A stretch of DNA of 64,000 bases from Pseudomonas umsongensis (GCF_002236105.1 NZ_NIWU01000008.1:124001-188000); one strand, 5' to 3'. Counted from the stretch's first letter, positions 1-9,236 are shown. Notes: generated by a model from the sequence alone, not told the origin. Numbers and translations: made by a program.

Positions 1-100
1 GCTGCTTGGCAAAGCAGTAGTTGAACAATGCGATGTAAGCGGTACCTACGTGGGGGTCCCCGGTAGGCGATGGCGCGATGCGCGTGCGGACGGTGGTCAT
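1..100 (-). CDS. gltX: Glutamyl-tRNA synthetase, N-terminal fragment
   Basis: The first 33 codons of glutamyl-tRNA synthetase, cut by the window edge; the ATG is at 98-100 on the minus strand. The translation starts [19 protein letters not shown]. It contains the class I aminoacyl-tRNA synthetase HIGH-type signature ([10 protein letters not shown]) that binds ATP, directly at the N-terminus as in bacterial GltX. The enzyme charges tRNA-Glu in the cytoplasm. It is transcribed away from the efflux operon next door, and gltX beside this HlyD/MFS pair is a known Pseudomonas arrangement. Only the N-terminus is visible, but the match is unambiguous. Confidence 0.95.
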
Positions 101-232
101 GGCAAGTCTCGAAAAGAAGATCAAACAAAGGGCGAATGGTAACAGGCGACACCCGCCCCGCTCCAGTGAACAGGGCATTTAAGCCAAGTTTGCGTCTACA
201 ACGCCTGTATGCCGTGGTGAATGGCCGAATAT

Positions 233-262
233 CAGCCGATGGCATTTACCGTTTATCGGCTG
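233..262. promoter_or_regulatory. Inverted repeat in the gltX/efflux intergenic region
   Basis: An 8-bp perfect inverted repeat (CAGCCGAT at 233-240, ATCGGCTG at 255-262, 14-bp spacer) lies about 60 bp upstream of the efflux operon start, in the 220-bp divergent gap. Its position suits an operator for the efflux pair or a weak hairpin. No regulator gene is adjacent in this window, so its role is inferred only. Confidence 0.3.
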
Positions 263-320
263 TGTGCCAGATTCACCAGCTGATAACTTTCCTTACATAT
301 TCTCGACTACAGTTTGCCCC

Positions 321-1409
321 ATGCCTGCCCAACTCAAGCGTCGCCTGTCCCTCTTCCTGTTGCTTGTCCTGCTGATCGCCGGGGGCTTTTTCGCCCATTG
401 GTTTTTCAACGGGCGGTTTTATGAAAGCACCGATAACGCCTATGTCCAGGGCGAAATCACCCGCGTGTCGAGCCAGTTGGGGGCGCGCATCGATGAGGTG
501 TTGGTGCAGGACAACCAGCACGTCGAGAAAGGCCAGTTGCTGATAAGACTCGAAGGCGATGATTTCCGCCTCGCCGTCGACCGCGCCAATGCAACGCTCG
601 CCACCCGTCAGGCCGAACGCCTGCAAGCCCAGAGCAAACTGACCCAGCAGGCCAGCCTGATTGCCGCCAGCGACGCGCAAGTCGCGTCCAGCCAGGCGAG
701 CCTGGGCCGTTCACAGATAGACCTGACCCGCGCCGAAACCTTGCGCAAGCCCGGTTATGTCTCGGAAGAACGCGTGACCACGCTCTCGGCCGACAACCAC
801 ATTGCCCGCTCACAGCTGCTCAAGGCCCAGGCGGACGCCCAGGGCCAGCGCCAGCAAATCAACGCGTTGAGTGCCGAAATCAAACGCCTCGACGCGCAGA
901 TCGCCAATGCCAGGGCCGACCTGGCCCAGGCCGAGCTGAACCTCTCCCGCAGTGAAATCCATGCACCGATCAGCGGCCTGATCGGCCAGCGTGCCGCGCG
1001 CAATGGCCAATTCGTGCAGGCCGGCGCCTATCTGCTGTCGGTGGTGCCCGATGAAGACATCTGGATTCAGGCCAACTTCAAGGAAACCCAGATTGGCCAC
1101 ATGCAGCCCGGACAGATAGCCGAGCTGACCTTCGACGCCTACGGCGACACGCCGATCGAAGCCCGGGTCGACAGCCTGTTCGCCGCCTCGGGCGCGCAGT
1201 TCAGCCTGTTGCCGCCAGACAATGCCACGGGCAACTTCACCAAAGTCGTGCAACGGATCCCCGTGAAGCTGACCTTCGCCGCCGATAACCCGTTGCGCGG
1301 CAAGATCCGCCCGGGCATGTCGGTGACCGCCAAGGTGAATATCAAGGACGCCCCGGAAGATCTCACCACCAAAGTGAGCAGCAAAGACACACTTGACGAT
1401 GGCCGGTGA
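321..1409 (+). CDS. HlyD/EmrA-family membrane fusion protein of a drug efflux pump
   Basis: Periplasmic adaptor (362 aa) that would link an inner-membrane MFS pump to an outer-membrane channel. I take the ATG at 321, not the upstream in-frame ATG at 264, because it places a positively charged N-terminus right before the single membrane anchor (about residues 8-28). The EmrA-type motif STDNAYVQGE follows, then a lipoyl-like half, a long Ala/Gln-rich coiled-coil hairpin (about residues 90-200), the second lipoyl half (HAPISGLIGQ) and a beta-barrel region. The downstream MFS gene overlaps its end, so the two form an operon. Substrate unknown. Confidence 0.88.
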   Translation: MPAQLKRRLSLFLLLVLLIAGGFFAHWFFNGRFYESTDNAYVQGEITRVSSQLGARIDEVLVQDNQHVEKGQLLIRLEGDDFRLAVDRANATLATRQAERLQAQSKLTQQASLIAASDAQVASSQASLGRSQIDLTRAETLRKPGYVSEERVTTLSADNHIARSQLLKAQADAQGQRQQINALSAEIKRLDAQIANARADLAQAELNLSRSEIHAPISGLIGQRAARNGQFVQAGAYLLSVVPDEDIWIQANFKETQIGHMQPGQIAELTFDAYGDTPIEARVDSLFAASGAQFSLLPPDNATGNFTKVVQRIPVKLTFAADNPLRGKIRPGMSVTAKVNIKDAPEDLTTKVSSKDTLDDGR

Positions 1410-2949
1410 TCAACTGATTCGCCCGGTCGGGGAACCGACCCGGCGGGACTGGATCGCGGTGATGAGCGTGATGCTCGGCGCCTTCATGGCGGTGCTCGAC
1501 ATTCAGATCACCAATTCATCGCTCAAGGATATTCAGGGGGCGCTGTCAGCCACCCTGGAAGAAGGCTCGTGGATTTCCACCTCGTACCTGGTGGCGGAAA
1601 TCATCATGATCCCGTTGACCGCATGGCTGGTTCAGCTGTTATCAGCGCGACGCCTCGCGGTGTGGGTTTCCCTGGGTTTTCTCGTTGCCTCGCTGCTGTG
1701 CTCCATGGCCTGGAGCCTGGAGAGCATGATCGTCTTTCGTGCACTGCAGGGCTTCACGGGCGGCGCGCTGATTCCGCTGGCCTTCACCCTGACCCTGATC
1801 AAACTTCCCGAACATCACCGCGCCAAAGGCATGGCCATGTTTGCGATGACGGCAACCTTCGCGCCATCGATCGGCCCGACGCTCGGTGGCTGGCTGACGG
1901 AAAACTGGGGCTGGGAATACATTTTCTACATCAACATACCGCCTGGCCTGCTCATGATCGCCGGGCTGATGTACGGCCTGGAAAAGAAAGCGGCCCACTG
2001 GGAATTGCTTAAAAGCACCGACTACGCCGGCATCGTTACCCTGGGCGTCGGCCTTGGCTGTTTGCAGGTATTCCTGGAGGAAGGGCATCGCAAGGACTGG
2101 CTCGAGTCCAACCTGATCGTGGCCCTGGGCAGCATCGCGCTAATTAGCTTGATCACTTTTGTGATCGTACAGTTTTCCAAGCCCAATCCGCTGATCAACC
2201 TCGGCATCCTGGGCAACCGCAACTTCGGTCTATCGAGCATTTCCAGCATCGGGATGGGGGTTGGCCTGTACGGGTCGATCTACCTGTTGCCGCTGTATCT
2301 GGCGCAGATCCAGAACTACAACGCCCTGCAGATCGGCGAAGTGATCATGTGGATGGGCGTGCCGCAGCTGTTCCTGATCCCGCTGGTGCCCAAGCTGATG
2401 AAGGTTGTCTCGCCGAAATGGCTGTGCACGATTGGCTTCGGCTTGTTCGGCCTGGCAAGCTTTTACTCCGGCGTGCTCAACCCGGACTTCGCCGGGCCAC
2501 AGTTCAACCAGATCCAGATCATTCGGGCATTGGGCCAGCCGCTGATCATGGTCACCATTTCGCTGATCGCCACAGCGTACATCCTGCCCCAGGATGCGGG
2601 GTCGGCTTCGAGCCTGTTCAACATCCTGCGTAACCTCGGCGGCGCCATTGGCATCGCCCTCCTCGCCACCCTGCTGGATGCGCGGACCAAGACCTATTTT
2701 GATTATTTGCGCGAGTCCATCGTGCCAAGCAATCCACAGGTGGCCGAACGCCTGGCTTCATTGACCAACACGCTGGGCAACGAAACAGCGGCTTTGGGCA
2801 AACTCAGTGAGATCGCCCATCAGCAGGCGTCGATCATGGCCTACAACGATGCGTTTCATTTTGTCGGGATTGCGCTGGGGATCAGCATGTTGGCGGTGTT
2901 GCTGACGAGGACATTGCCGGCAGGGTTGAAGGCTGGGGAAGCACATTGA
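1399..2949 (+). CDS. DHA2-family (EmrB/QacA-like) MFS drug efflux transporter
   Basis: Inner-membrane proton-driven exporter of 516 aa with about 14 hydrophobic segments, the DHA2 topology. Seen directly: the EmrB-like first helix (LGAFMAVLDIQITNSSL), the following loop EEGSWISTSYLVAE, and a motif-C-like stretch GFTGGALIPLAF. The ATG at 1399 overlaps the adaptor gene by 11 bp; a TTG at 1393 is a less likely start. Together with the adaptor it forms a tripartite-type pump lacking its own outer-membrane channel gene. The usual roles of the family are multidrug, fatty-acid or detergent export; the substrate cannot be read from sequence. Confidence 0.88.
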   Translation: MAGDQLIRPVGEPTRRDWIAVMSVMLGAFMAVLDIQITNSSLKDIQGALSATLEEGSWISTSYLVAEIIMIPLTAWLVQLLSARRLAVWVSLGFLVASLLCSMAWSLESMIVFRALQGFTGGALIPLAFTLTLIKLPEHHRAKGMAMFAMTATFAPSIGPTLGGWLTENWGWEYIFYINIPPGLLMIAGLMYGLEKKAAHWELLKSTDYAGIVTLGVGLGCLQVFLEEGHRKDWLESNLIVALGSIALISLITFVIVQFSKPNPLINLGILGNRNFGLSSISSIGMGVGLYGSIYLLPLYLAQIQNYNALQIGEVIMWMGVPQLFLIPLVPKLMKVVSPKWLCTIGFGLFGLASFYSGVLNPDFAGPQFNQIQIIRALGQPLIMVTISLIATAYILPQDAGSASSLFNILRNLGGAIGIALLATLLDARTKTYFDYLRESIVPSNPQVAERLASLTNTLGNETAALGKLSEIAHQQASIMAYNDAFHFVGIALGISMLAVLLTRTLPAGLKAGEAH

Positions 2950-2963
2950 GACCGAGTCGCGGC

Positions 2964-3030
2964 CTTCGCGAGCAGGCTCGCTCCCACTGGAATTACGCTA
3001 AACCTTGTGGGAGCGAGCCTGCTCGCGAAG
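2964..3030. repeat. Paired REP element (inverted pair)
   Basis: Two perfectly complementary 24-nt arms (2964-2987 and 3007-3030, core GAGCGAGCCTGCTCGC) flank a 19-nt spacer between the convergent ends of the MFS gene and uvrB. The same core recurs at 24333, 38661 and, as a variant, 6717, which identifies it as a dispersed Pseudomonas REP doublet. It may also act as a bidirectional terminator. Confidence 0.85.
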
Positions 3031-3054
3031 AGGCCCGCGCACGCAACGCAAATC

Positions 3055-5070
3055 TCAGACTGTAATCAAGCGCTCGCGCAACTTGGCAATCTCGTCACGC
3101 ATCTGCGCCGCCGCTTCGAATTCCAGGTCACGCGCCAACTGGTACATCTTCTCTTCCAACGCCTTGATACGCTTGGCGATCTCACCCGGCGAGCGCAACT
3201 CGGCTTCGTACCGGGCGTTTTCCTCGGCGGCCTTGGCCATGCCCTTGCGCTTCTTGCTGCGCGAACCCGGCACGGTGGCGCCTTCCATGATATCGGCAAC
3301 GTCCTTGAACACGCCCTTGGGCGTGATGCCGTTGGCCAGGTTGAAGGCGATCTGCTTGTCGCGGCGACGCTCGGTTTCGCCGATCGCCCGCTCCATGGAG
3401 CCAGTGATCCGGTCGGCATACAGAATCGCCCGGCCATTGAGGTTACGCGCCGCCCGACCGATGGTCTGGATCAGCGAACGCTCGGAACGCAGGAAGCCTT
3501 CCTTGTCGGCATCGAGGATCGCCACCAGCGACACTTCCGGCATGTCCAGGCCCTCGCGCAGCAGGTTGATCCCCACCAGCACATCGAAGGTGCCAAGGCG
3601 CAAGTCGCGGATGATCTCCACCCGCTCCACGGTGTCGATGTCCGAGTGCAGATAGCGTACGCGCACGCCGTGATCGGCCAGGTAGTCAGTCAAGTCCTCG
3701 GCCATGCGCTTGGTCAGCGTCGTGACCAGCACTCGCTCTTCCAGGGCGACGCGCTTGGTGATTTCCGACAGCAAATCGTCGACCTGGGTCAGTGCCGGGC
3801 GGATCTCGATCTGCGGGTCCACCAGACCGGTCGGACGCACCACCATGTCAATGACGCGCCCAGCGTGTTCGGCCTCATAATTGCCTGGCGTCGCCGAGAC
3901 AAAAATCGTCTGCGGGCTGATGCTTTCCCACTCATCGAAACGCATCGGCCGATTGTCCAGCGCCGATGGCAGGCGGAAGCCATATTCCACCAACGTCTCT
4001 TTACGCGAGCGGTCGCCTTTGTACATGGCGCCTACTTGCGGCACGCTGACGTGGGATTCGTCGATCACCAGCAAAGCGTCGGCTGGCAGGTAATCGTACA
4101 GGGTCGGCGGCGGCGCCCCGGCTTCGCGACCGGACAGGTAGCGCGAGTAGTTCTCGATACCATTGCAATAACCCAGTTCCAGAATCATCTCCAGGTCAAA
4201 CCGGGTGCGCTGCTCCAGGCGCTGCGCCTCCACCAGCTTGTTGTTGGAACGCAGGTAGTCCAGGCGCTCCTGCAACTCGACCTTGATCCCTTCGACGGCA
4301 TCCAGCAAGGTTTCCCGAGGTGTCACGTAGTGGCTTTTCGGGTAGAAGGTGAAGCGCGGCAGCTTGCGAATGACTTCACCGGTCAACGGATCGAAGGCCG
4401 ACAGGCTCTCCACTTCGTCATCGAAGAGCTCGATGCGGATCGCTTCGAAATCTGATTCCGCCGGGTGGATATCGATCACATCGCCGCGCACCCGGAACGT
4501 CGCACGGGCAAATTCCATGTCGTTGCGGGTGTATTGCAGGTCAGCCAGGCGGCGCAGCAATTCACGCTGGTCAAGCTTGTCGCCACGATCCACGTGCAAA
4601 ACCATCTTCAGGTAGGTTTCCGGGCTGCCCAGACCGTAGATGCACGACACCGTGGTGACGATGATCGCGTCCTTGCGCTCCAGCAAAGCCTTGGTCGCGG
4701 ACAGCCGCATCTGCTCGATATGGTCATTGATCGAAGCGTCTTTCTCGATGAAGGTGTCCGAAGACGGCACGTACGCTTCAGGCTGGTAGTAGTCGTAGTA
4801 GGAAACGAAGTATTCGACGGCATTGTTCGGGAAGAACGCCTTGAATTCACCGTACAACTGCGCCGCCAGGGTCTTGTTCGGCGCCAGTACCAGGGTCGGG
4901 CGCTGTACCTGGGCGATCACGTTGGCGATGCTGAAGGTCTTGCCGGAACCTGTCACACCGAGCAAAGTCTGGTGCGCCAGCCCGGCCTCAATGCCCTCGA
5001 CCATCAGGCGGATGGCCTCTGGTTGATCGCCGGCAGGCTCGAAGCGGGTGACTAGCTGGAATTCAGACAT
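3055..5070 (-). CDS. uvrB: Excinuclease ABC subunit B
   Basis: UvrB (671 aa, normal length), the damage-verifying helicase-like subunit of nucleotide excision repair. It receives damaged DNA from UvrA and recruits UvrC. Walker A GVTGSGKT is at residues 38-45. The beta-hairpin region YYDYYQPEAYVP that clamps DNA sits near residue 95. The Walker B/DEAD-like box VIDESH, helicase motifs such as QTIGRAARN, and a C-terminal UVR coiled coil (about 630-665) that binds UvrC are all present. No LexA-type operator was found upstream. The gene is transcribed divergently from the aminotransferase gene. Confidence 0.98.
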   Translation of the reverse strand: MSEFQLVTRFEPAGDQPEAIRLMVEGIEAGLAHQTLLGVTGSGKTFSIANVIAQVQRPTLVLAPNKTLAAQLYGEFKAFFPNNAVEYFVSYYDYYQPEAYVPSSDTFIEKDASINDHIEQMRLSATKALLERKDAIIVTTVSCIYGLGSPETYLKMVLHVDRGDKLDQRELLRRLADLQYTRNDMEFARATFRVRGDVIDIHPAESDFEAIRIELFDDEVESLSAFDPLTGEVIRKLPRFTFYPKSHYVTPRETLLDAVEGIKVELQERLDYLRSNNKLVEAQRLEQRTRFDLEMILELGYCNGIENYSRYLSGREAGAPPPTLYDYLPADALLVIDESHVSVPQVGAMYKGDRSRKETLVEYGFRLPSALDNRPMRFDEWESISPQTIFVSATPGNYEAEHAGRVIDMVVRPTGLVDPQIEIRPALTQVDDLLSEITKRVALEERVLVTTLTKRMAEDLTDYLADHGVRVRYLHSDIDTVERVEIIRDLRLGTFDVLVGINLLREGLDMPEVSLVAILDADKEGFLRSERSLIQTIGRAARNLNGRAILYADRITGSMERAIGETERRRDKQIAFNLANGITPKGVFKDVADIMEGATVPGSRSKKRKGMAKAAEENARYEAELRSPGEIAKRIKALEEKMYQLARDLEFEAAAQMRDEIAKLRERLITV

Positions 5071-5406
5071 GTAAAACCTCTGGGATCACTCTTGCCAGTA
5101 AAACCGGCACGAACGAGAAAGACCGCAAACGACCGATGTCGCCCGAGGAAAAAACTGGATTGCGCTCAATGTGGAGCCGATTGCCGGCGCTTTCAAGGTA
5201 AACGTCCTACAACGCGTAAAGCCTTTGACGGCGCTAATCGACTAATGGTCGAAAAATAATAGAAAAAACTTACCTTAAAAGCCGATTCGTCTGTCGCCAT
5301 CTCTCGCGGATGGCCTCTATACTAGCTCCCCGTTTGTGCACCGCTCTAGTGCATTCGGCTGGAGCGCGACACGTCCCTCCATTCTCCATTCAGAGCCGCC
5401 GCAAAA
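5071..5406. other. Divergent uvrB / aminotransferase intergenic region (336 bp)
   Basis: No credible gene here. The middle is AT-rich (about 5245-5280). A good -10-like TATACT lies at 5318-5323, about 85 bp before the aminotransferase start, though no convincing -35 is spaced correctly. A CTG-N13-CAG near 5080 has the wrong spacing for a LexA box. Confidence 0.4.
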
Positions 5407-6603
5407 ATGAGCCTGTTCTCCGCTGTCGAAATGGCACCACGCGATCCAATCCTGGGCCTCAACGAAGCATTCAACGCCGACACCCGTACCAACAAGGTCA
5501 ACCTGGGAGTCGGTGTTTATTGCAACGAGGAGGGGAAAATCCCACTCCTGCGCGCCGTTGTCGAAGCCGAAACCATTCGCGTCGCTCAACACGCTTCCCG
5601 TGGCTACCTGCCAATCGACGGCATCGCCGCCTACGACCAGGCCGTGCAAAAATTGCTGTTTGGCAATGATTCGCCACTGATCGCCGCTGGCCGAGTCATC
5701 ACCACCCAGGCCGTTGGCGGTACTGGCGCACTGAAAATCGGTGCCGACTTCCTCAAGCAACTGCTGCCGAACGCCGTCGTGGCGATCAGCGACCCAAGCT
5801 GGGAAAACCACCGCGCGCTGTTTGAAACCGCCGGCTTCCCGGTGCAGAACTATCGCTACTACGATGCCGCCACCCATGACGTGAACCGTGCTGGTTTGCT
5901 GGAAGACCTGAACGCCCTGCCGTCCGGCTCGATCATTGTGTTGCACGCTTGCTGCCACAACCCGACCGGTGTGGACCTGAGCCCAGCGGACTGGAACAAC
6001 GTCCTGGAAGTGGTAAAAGCCAAGGGTCACGTGCCGTTCCTCGACATGGCATATCAAGGTTTCGGCGACGGCATCGATGAAGACGCCGCTGCCGTGCGCC
6101 TGTTCGCCGAATCGGGCCTGACCTTCTTTGTTTCCAGCTCGTTCTCCAAATCGTTCTCGCTGTACGGCGAGCGCGTTGGCGCCCTGTCGATCGTCAGCGA
6201 ATCGAAAGAAGAAAGCGCGCGCGTACTGTCGCAAGTCAAGCGCGTGATCCGCACCAACTACTCCAACCCGCCAACCCACGGTGCAAGCATCGTCGCCGCC
6301 GTACTCAACAGCCCGGAGCTGCGCGCCCAGTGGGAAGCGGAGCTTGCCGAGATGCGCCTGCGCATTCGTGGCATGCGCACGCAAATGGTCGAGACCCTGG
6401 CGAAAAACGCGCCGCAGCGTGACTTCAGCTTCGTCGGTCGCCAGCGCGGCATGTTCTCGTACTCTGGCCTGAGCGTTGAACAAGTGCATCGCCTGCGCAA
6501 TGAGTTCGGCATCTACGCCCTGGACACCGGCCGTATCTGCGTGGCTGCCCTGAACCAGAGCAACATCAAGGTTGTGACGGATGCGATCGTTCAGGTGATC
6601 TGA
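5407..6603 (+). CDS. Class I aspartate/aromatic amino acid aminotransferase
   Basis: Cytoplasmic PLP-dependent transaminase of 398 aa, the usual size for the AspC/TyrB subgroup (Ialpha). The N-terminus carries LGVGVYCNEEGKIPLL, and HACCHNPTGVDLS holds the conserved Asn-Pro of the active site. The Schiff-base lysine is in SSSFSKSFSLYGERVG and the substrate-carboxylate arginine is near the C-terminus. It transfers the amino group of aspartate or an aromatic amino acid to 2-oxoglutarate. The sequence does not settle AspC versus TyrB preference. It is the conserved neighbour of uvrB in Pseudomonas. A strong terminator follows. Confidence 0.92.
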   Translation: MSLFSAVEMAPRDPILGLNEAFNADTRTNKVNLGVGVYCNEEGKIPLLRAVVEAETIRVAQHASRGYLPIDGIAAYDQAVQKLLFGNDSPLIAAGRVITTQAVGGTGALKIGADFLKQLLPNAVVAISDPSWENHRALFETAGFPVQNYRYYDAATHDVNRAGLLEDLNALPSGSIIVLHACCHNPTGVDLSPADWNNVLEVVKAKGHVPFLDMAYQGFGDGIDEDAAAVRLFAESGLTFFVSSSFSKSFSLYGERVGALSIVSESKEESARVLSQVKRVIRTNYSNPPTHGASIVAAVLNSPELRAQWEAELAEMRLRIRGMRTQMVETLAKNAPQRDFSFVGRQRGMFSYSGLSVEQVHRLRNEFGIYALDTGRICVAALNQSNIKVVTDAIVQVI

Positions 6604-6620
6604 TTGGTCTGCTGATACGA

Positions 6621-6651
6621 AAAACGGGAAGCCACTGGCTTCCCGTTTTTT
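6621..6651 (+). terminator. Rho-independent terminator after the aminotransferase
   Basis: A GC-rich hairpin (ACGGGAAGCC, loop, GGCTTCCCGT) extended by A and T tracts, with a T run at 6646-6651, starts 18 bp after the stop codon. Confidence 0.92.
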
Positions 6652-6716
6652 GTTTGGCGCAGATAATTTTCAGCAACCAGAGCGAGCCCTCTAAACTGCA
6701 CACATCCATCCACTGC

Positions 6717-6810
6717 AGGAGCGAGCATGCTCGCGATGGTCGTTAGCGATGACTCGGGAAACCTGACGCCCCGCGGTGCCCTCAGGTTCCTCGCGAGCAT
6801 GCTCGCTCCT
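6717..6810. repeat. REP-type inverted pair, variant core
   Basis: Two 20-nt arms that are perfect reverse complements (6717-6736 and 6791-6810, core GAGCGAGCATGCTCGCGA) flank 54 bp. It is a variant of the REP core seen elsewhere (GAGCATGCTCGC instead of GAGCCTGCTCGC). Confidence 0.8.
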
Positions 6811-6852
6811 ACAAGGTGTGGTGTACACCCGAGATTTCTTACGAGAGCCGAT

Positions 6853-7056
6853 ATGAAAAACGATGACCTACGCGCTGATCGCGATGACCTGGACGACTTC
6901 ATCCCCCGCACCCCGGCCAGACAACGCGGCAACAACCTGGTGATGCAAGTCGCTGGCGGCGTGTTTCTCGGCGGCCTGGCCCTGTGGCTGGTGCAACTGG
7001 GTGCAACGGCGCTCTACGCCAAACTGATGCTTGGCACCATTACCTTCGGCGGCTAG
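6853..7056 (+). CDS. Small single-pass membrane protein, function unknown
   Basis: A 67-aa protein starting at ATG 6853, preceded by a purine-rich GAGAG. The first 30 residues are highly charged (MKNDDLRADRDDLDDF). A hydrophobic helix follows (about residues 32-60, VAGGVFLGGLALWLVQLGA), so it is probably inserted in the inner membrane with a cytoplasmic acidic N-terminus. I do not recognise the family. Its stop codon overlaps the stop of the opposing gene within a shared CTAG. Confidence 0.6.
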   Translation: MKNDDLRADRDDLDDFIPRTPARQRGNNLVMQVAGGVFLGGLALWLVQLGATALYAKLMLGTITFGG

Positions 7057-7283
7057 GCCAGTTCGGTCGCGCGCTGGCTGGCGGCATCGTCATAGGCGAC
7101 ATATAGCGATTCCGCGACCTGGCTCTTGATCGCCTTGGTGCTTTCCAGGCCCAGGACAAAACCCTCGGCCTTGCCCCCTGCACGGTTCAACTCATCGGCG
7201 CTGCTGGCCTGGGTGATTGCATCGAATAGTTTTTCGGCGTGCGGGCCGACCCCCTTGGGCAGGCTGATTTGCGCGATGCTCAT
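7053..7283 (-). CDS. Small conserved-type hypothetical protein
   Basis: A 76-aa soluble, Ala/Glu/Ser-rich, probably helical protein. I chose the ATG at 7281-7283 (MSIAQISLPKGVGPHAEK) because upstream in-frame residues look non-coding. No transmembrane segment, signal peptide or known motif is seen. It converges on the small membrane protein gene and shares its terminal 4 bp with it. The function cannot be inferred. Confidence 0.5.
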   Translation of the reverse strand: MSIAQISLPKGVGPHAEKLFDAITQASSADELNRAGGKAEGFVLGLESTKAIKSQVAESLYVAYDDAASQRATELA

Positions 7284-7476
7284 GGGAATACCCCATTGTG
7301 TCGAAGCTTTGTGACGGTCAAGCAAGTCATGGCACGTACCTTATCGGCGAATGGCCGGCAGCGCGTGGAACCACTTCCGGGTTGCCATGGTAGCCCTCGC
7401 CAGCGATTCCGGTAACCGCCAATCAGCGATAAATCACCGTCCGTCCCGATGAAACCCTGATTTTACTATCAGGTGC

Positions 7477-7504
7477 TTGACTTCTCTTTTTGAATCAGTA
7501 ACAT
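7477..7504 (+). promoter_or_regulatory. Probable sigma-70 promoter of tRNA-Asn
   Basis: TTGACT at 7477-7482 and TAACAT at 7499-7504 are separated by 16 bp. They end 9 bp before the first base of the tRNA, fitting transcription start just upstream of the mature 5' end. Confidence 0.6.
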
Positions 7505-7513
7505 AGGCGCCAT

Positions 7514-7589
<76 letters not shown>

Positions 7590-7602
7590 GACAGCAATAT
7601 CG

Positions 7603-7638
7603 AAAAGCCCCTGAATCGAAAGATTCAGGGGCTTTTTT
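7603..7638 (+). terminator. Rho-independent terminator after tRNA-Asn
   Basis: A hairpin of AAAAGCCCCTGAATC, GAAA loop, GATTCAGGGGCTTTT with a run of six T, 14 bp after the tRNA. Confidence 0.93.
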
Positions 7639-7718
7639 GTGGTCGTTGTTTTTTATTTCAAAAGAAAAAAGCCGACCTGTCTATTCAACAGATCGGCCCT
7701 TTTCAGTGACGCCTTGCG

Positions 7719-9236
7719 TCAGACATGCTCACTGCTCTTGGCCAGCACCGGTCGCGGGTCCACCGCCCCATGTGCCGATTCCACCACTGGAATCTCCTTG
7801 CCATCGCAGTCGTGCAACTTGCCGTCGCTGAAGTAATCCCCTTCGCGCAACGCCGCCAGGTCCTGGTAGCGCAACACCCGCTCGGTGCCCGCCGCAAACA
7901 CCGACTGCTGGTCGGAGTTACCGGCGGTCAGGTGGTTGAAGGCCAGGTTGAGCACGATGGCCATGATTGCCGAAGAGCTGATGCCCGAATGGAAGATCGT
8001 GGCGAACCAGCTTGGGAAGTGATCGTAGAAGTTCGGCGCGGCGATCGGGATCATGCCGAAACCGATGGAGGTCGCGACGATGATCAGGTTGACGTTATTG
8101 CGGTAGTCGACCTTGGACAGCGTGCGAATGCCGCTGGCCGCAACGGTGCCGAACAGCACGATACCGGCACCGCCGAGGACGGAGGTCGGCACGGCGGCAA
8201 TCACACGCCCCATGAACGGTAGCAGGCCGAGGATCACCAGGAACAGGCCGCCGGTGGCCACCACATAACGGCTCTTGATGCCGGTCACCGCCACCAGCCC
8301 GACGTTCTGGGCGAAGGCGCTTTGGGTGAAGGAGCCGAAGATCGGGGCGATCATGCTCGACAGCATGTCCGCGCGCAAACCGTTGCCCAGGCGCTTGGAA
8401 TCGACCTTGGTGTCGATGATTTCACCCACGGCCAGGATATCCGCCGAAGTCTCCACCAGGGTCACCATGACCACGATGCACATCGACAGGATTGCCGCGA
8501 AGTGGAAGGTCGGCATACCAAAGTGAAAAGGTGTCGGGAAACCGAACATTGGCCCCTGGCCGACGGACGAGAAATCCGCCATGCCAAGGAACACCGCGAT
8601 GACCGTACCGATGACCATCGCCAGCAGGATCGATAACCTTGAGATGGTGGCGCTGCCGATCTTGCTCAGCAACAGCACCAGCACCAGCGTCACCGCTGCC
8701 AACCCGATGTTGGCCATGCTGCCAAAGTCAGGGGCGTGACTGTTGCCACCCATGGCCCAGCGTGCCGCCACCGGCATCAGCGTTAGACCGATGGTGGTGA
8801 TCACGATGCCCGTGACCAGCGGCGGGAAGAACTTGGTAATTCGCGAGAACACCGGCGTGATCAGCAATCCGATCAGGGAAGCGGCTATGACCGCCCCCAG
8901 GATCGACTGAAACCCGCCCTCGCCGCCACTGCTGACAATCGCCACCATGGTCGCGACGCCGGAAAACGACACGCCCTGCACCAGCGGCAACTGACAACCG
9001 AAAAACGGTAGACCCAGGGTTTGCAGCAACGTGGCCAGCCCCCCCGCAAACAATGAAGCAGCAATCAACAAACCGATGTCCGCCGGCGACAGCCCGGCCG
9101 CCTGCCCAATGATCAAGGGCACCGCGACGATGCCACCGTACATGGTCAGAACATGTTGCAGGCCGTAAGCCATATTCGCGCCGATCCCGAGATTTTCATC
9201 TTCAGGCCGTTGGTGTGAAACATGGGGCGTTTTCAT
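7719..9236 (-). CDS. NCS2-family nucleobase (xanthine/uric acid-type) permease
   Basis: Inner-membrane proton:nucleobase symporter, 505 aa from the ATG at 9234-9236; an in-frame start at 9269 adds 11 residues without a better ribosome site. About 12-14 helices are visible. The NCS2 signature is present as QNVGLVAVTGIKSR, and the preceding helix holds VETSADILAVGEI, whose acidic residue binds substrate in this family. The pattern resembles the xanthine/urate branch (UacT/XanQ-like) more than UraA uracil carriers. There are no purine catabolism genes next to it, so the exact substrate is uncertain. Confidence 0.85.
   Translation of the reverse strand: MKTPHVSHQRPEDENLGIGANMAYGLQHVLTMYGGIVAVPLIIGQAAGLSPADIGLLIAASLFAGGLATLLQTLGLPFFGCQLPLVQGVSFSGVATMVAIVSSGGEGGFQSILGAVIAASLIGLLITPVFSRITKFFPPLVTGIVITTIGLTLMPVAARWAMGGNSHAPDFGSMANIGLAAVTLVLVLLLSKIGSATISRLSILLAMVIGTVIAVFLGMADFSSVGQGPMFGFPTPFHFGMPTFHFAAILSMCIVVMVTLVETSADILAVGEIIDTKVDSKRLGNGLRADMLSSMIAPIFGSFTQSAFAQNVGLVAVTGIKSRYVVATGGLFLVILGLLPFMGRVIAAVPTSVLGGAGIVLFGTVAASGIRTLSKVDYRNNVNLIIVATSIGFGMIPIAAPNFYDHFPSWFATIFHSGISSSAIMAIVLNLAFNHLTAGNSDQQSVFAAGTERVLRYQDLAALREGDYFSDGKLHDCDGKEIPVVESAHGAVDPRPVLAKSSEHV

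Noticed and set aside
2964..3030. CRISPR array or IS end for the repeated inverted sequences across the window
   Set aside because: They are isolated inverted pairs, not regularly spaced direct repeats, and no transposase or cas gene is present.
3007..4455. A 482-codon plus-strand frame opposite uvrB
   Set aside because: Shadow of uvrB in GC-rich DNA, with His/Gln/Arg-rich meaningless translation.
5075..5100. LexA-type box upstream of uvrB (CTG...CAG)
   Set aside because: The spacing is 13 instead of 10 bases and the centre is not AT-rich.
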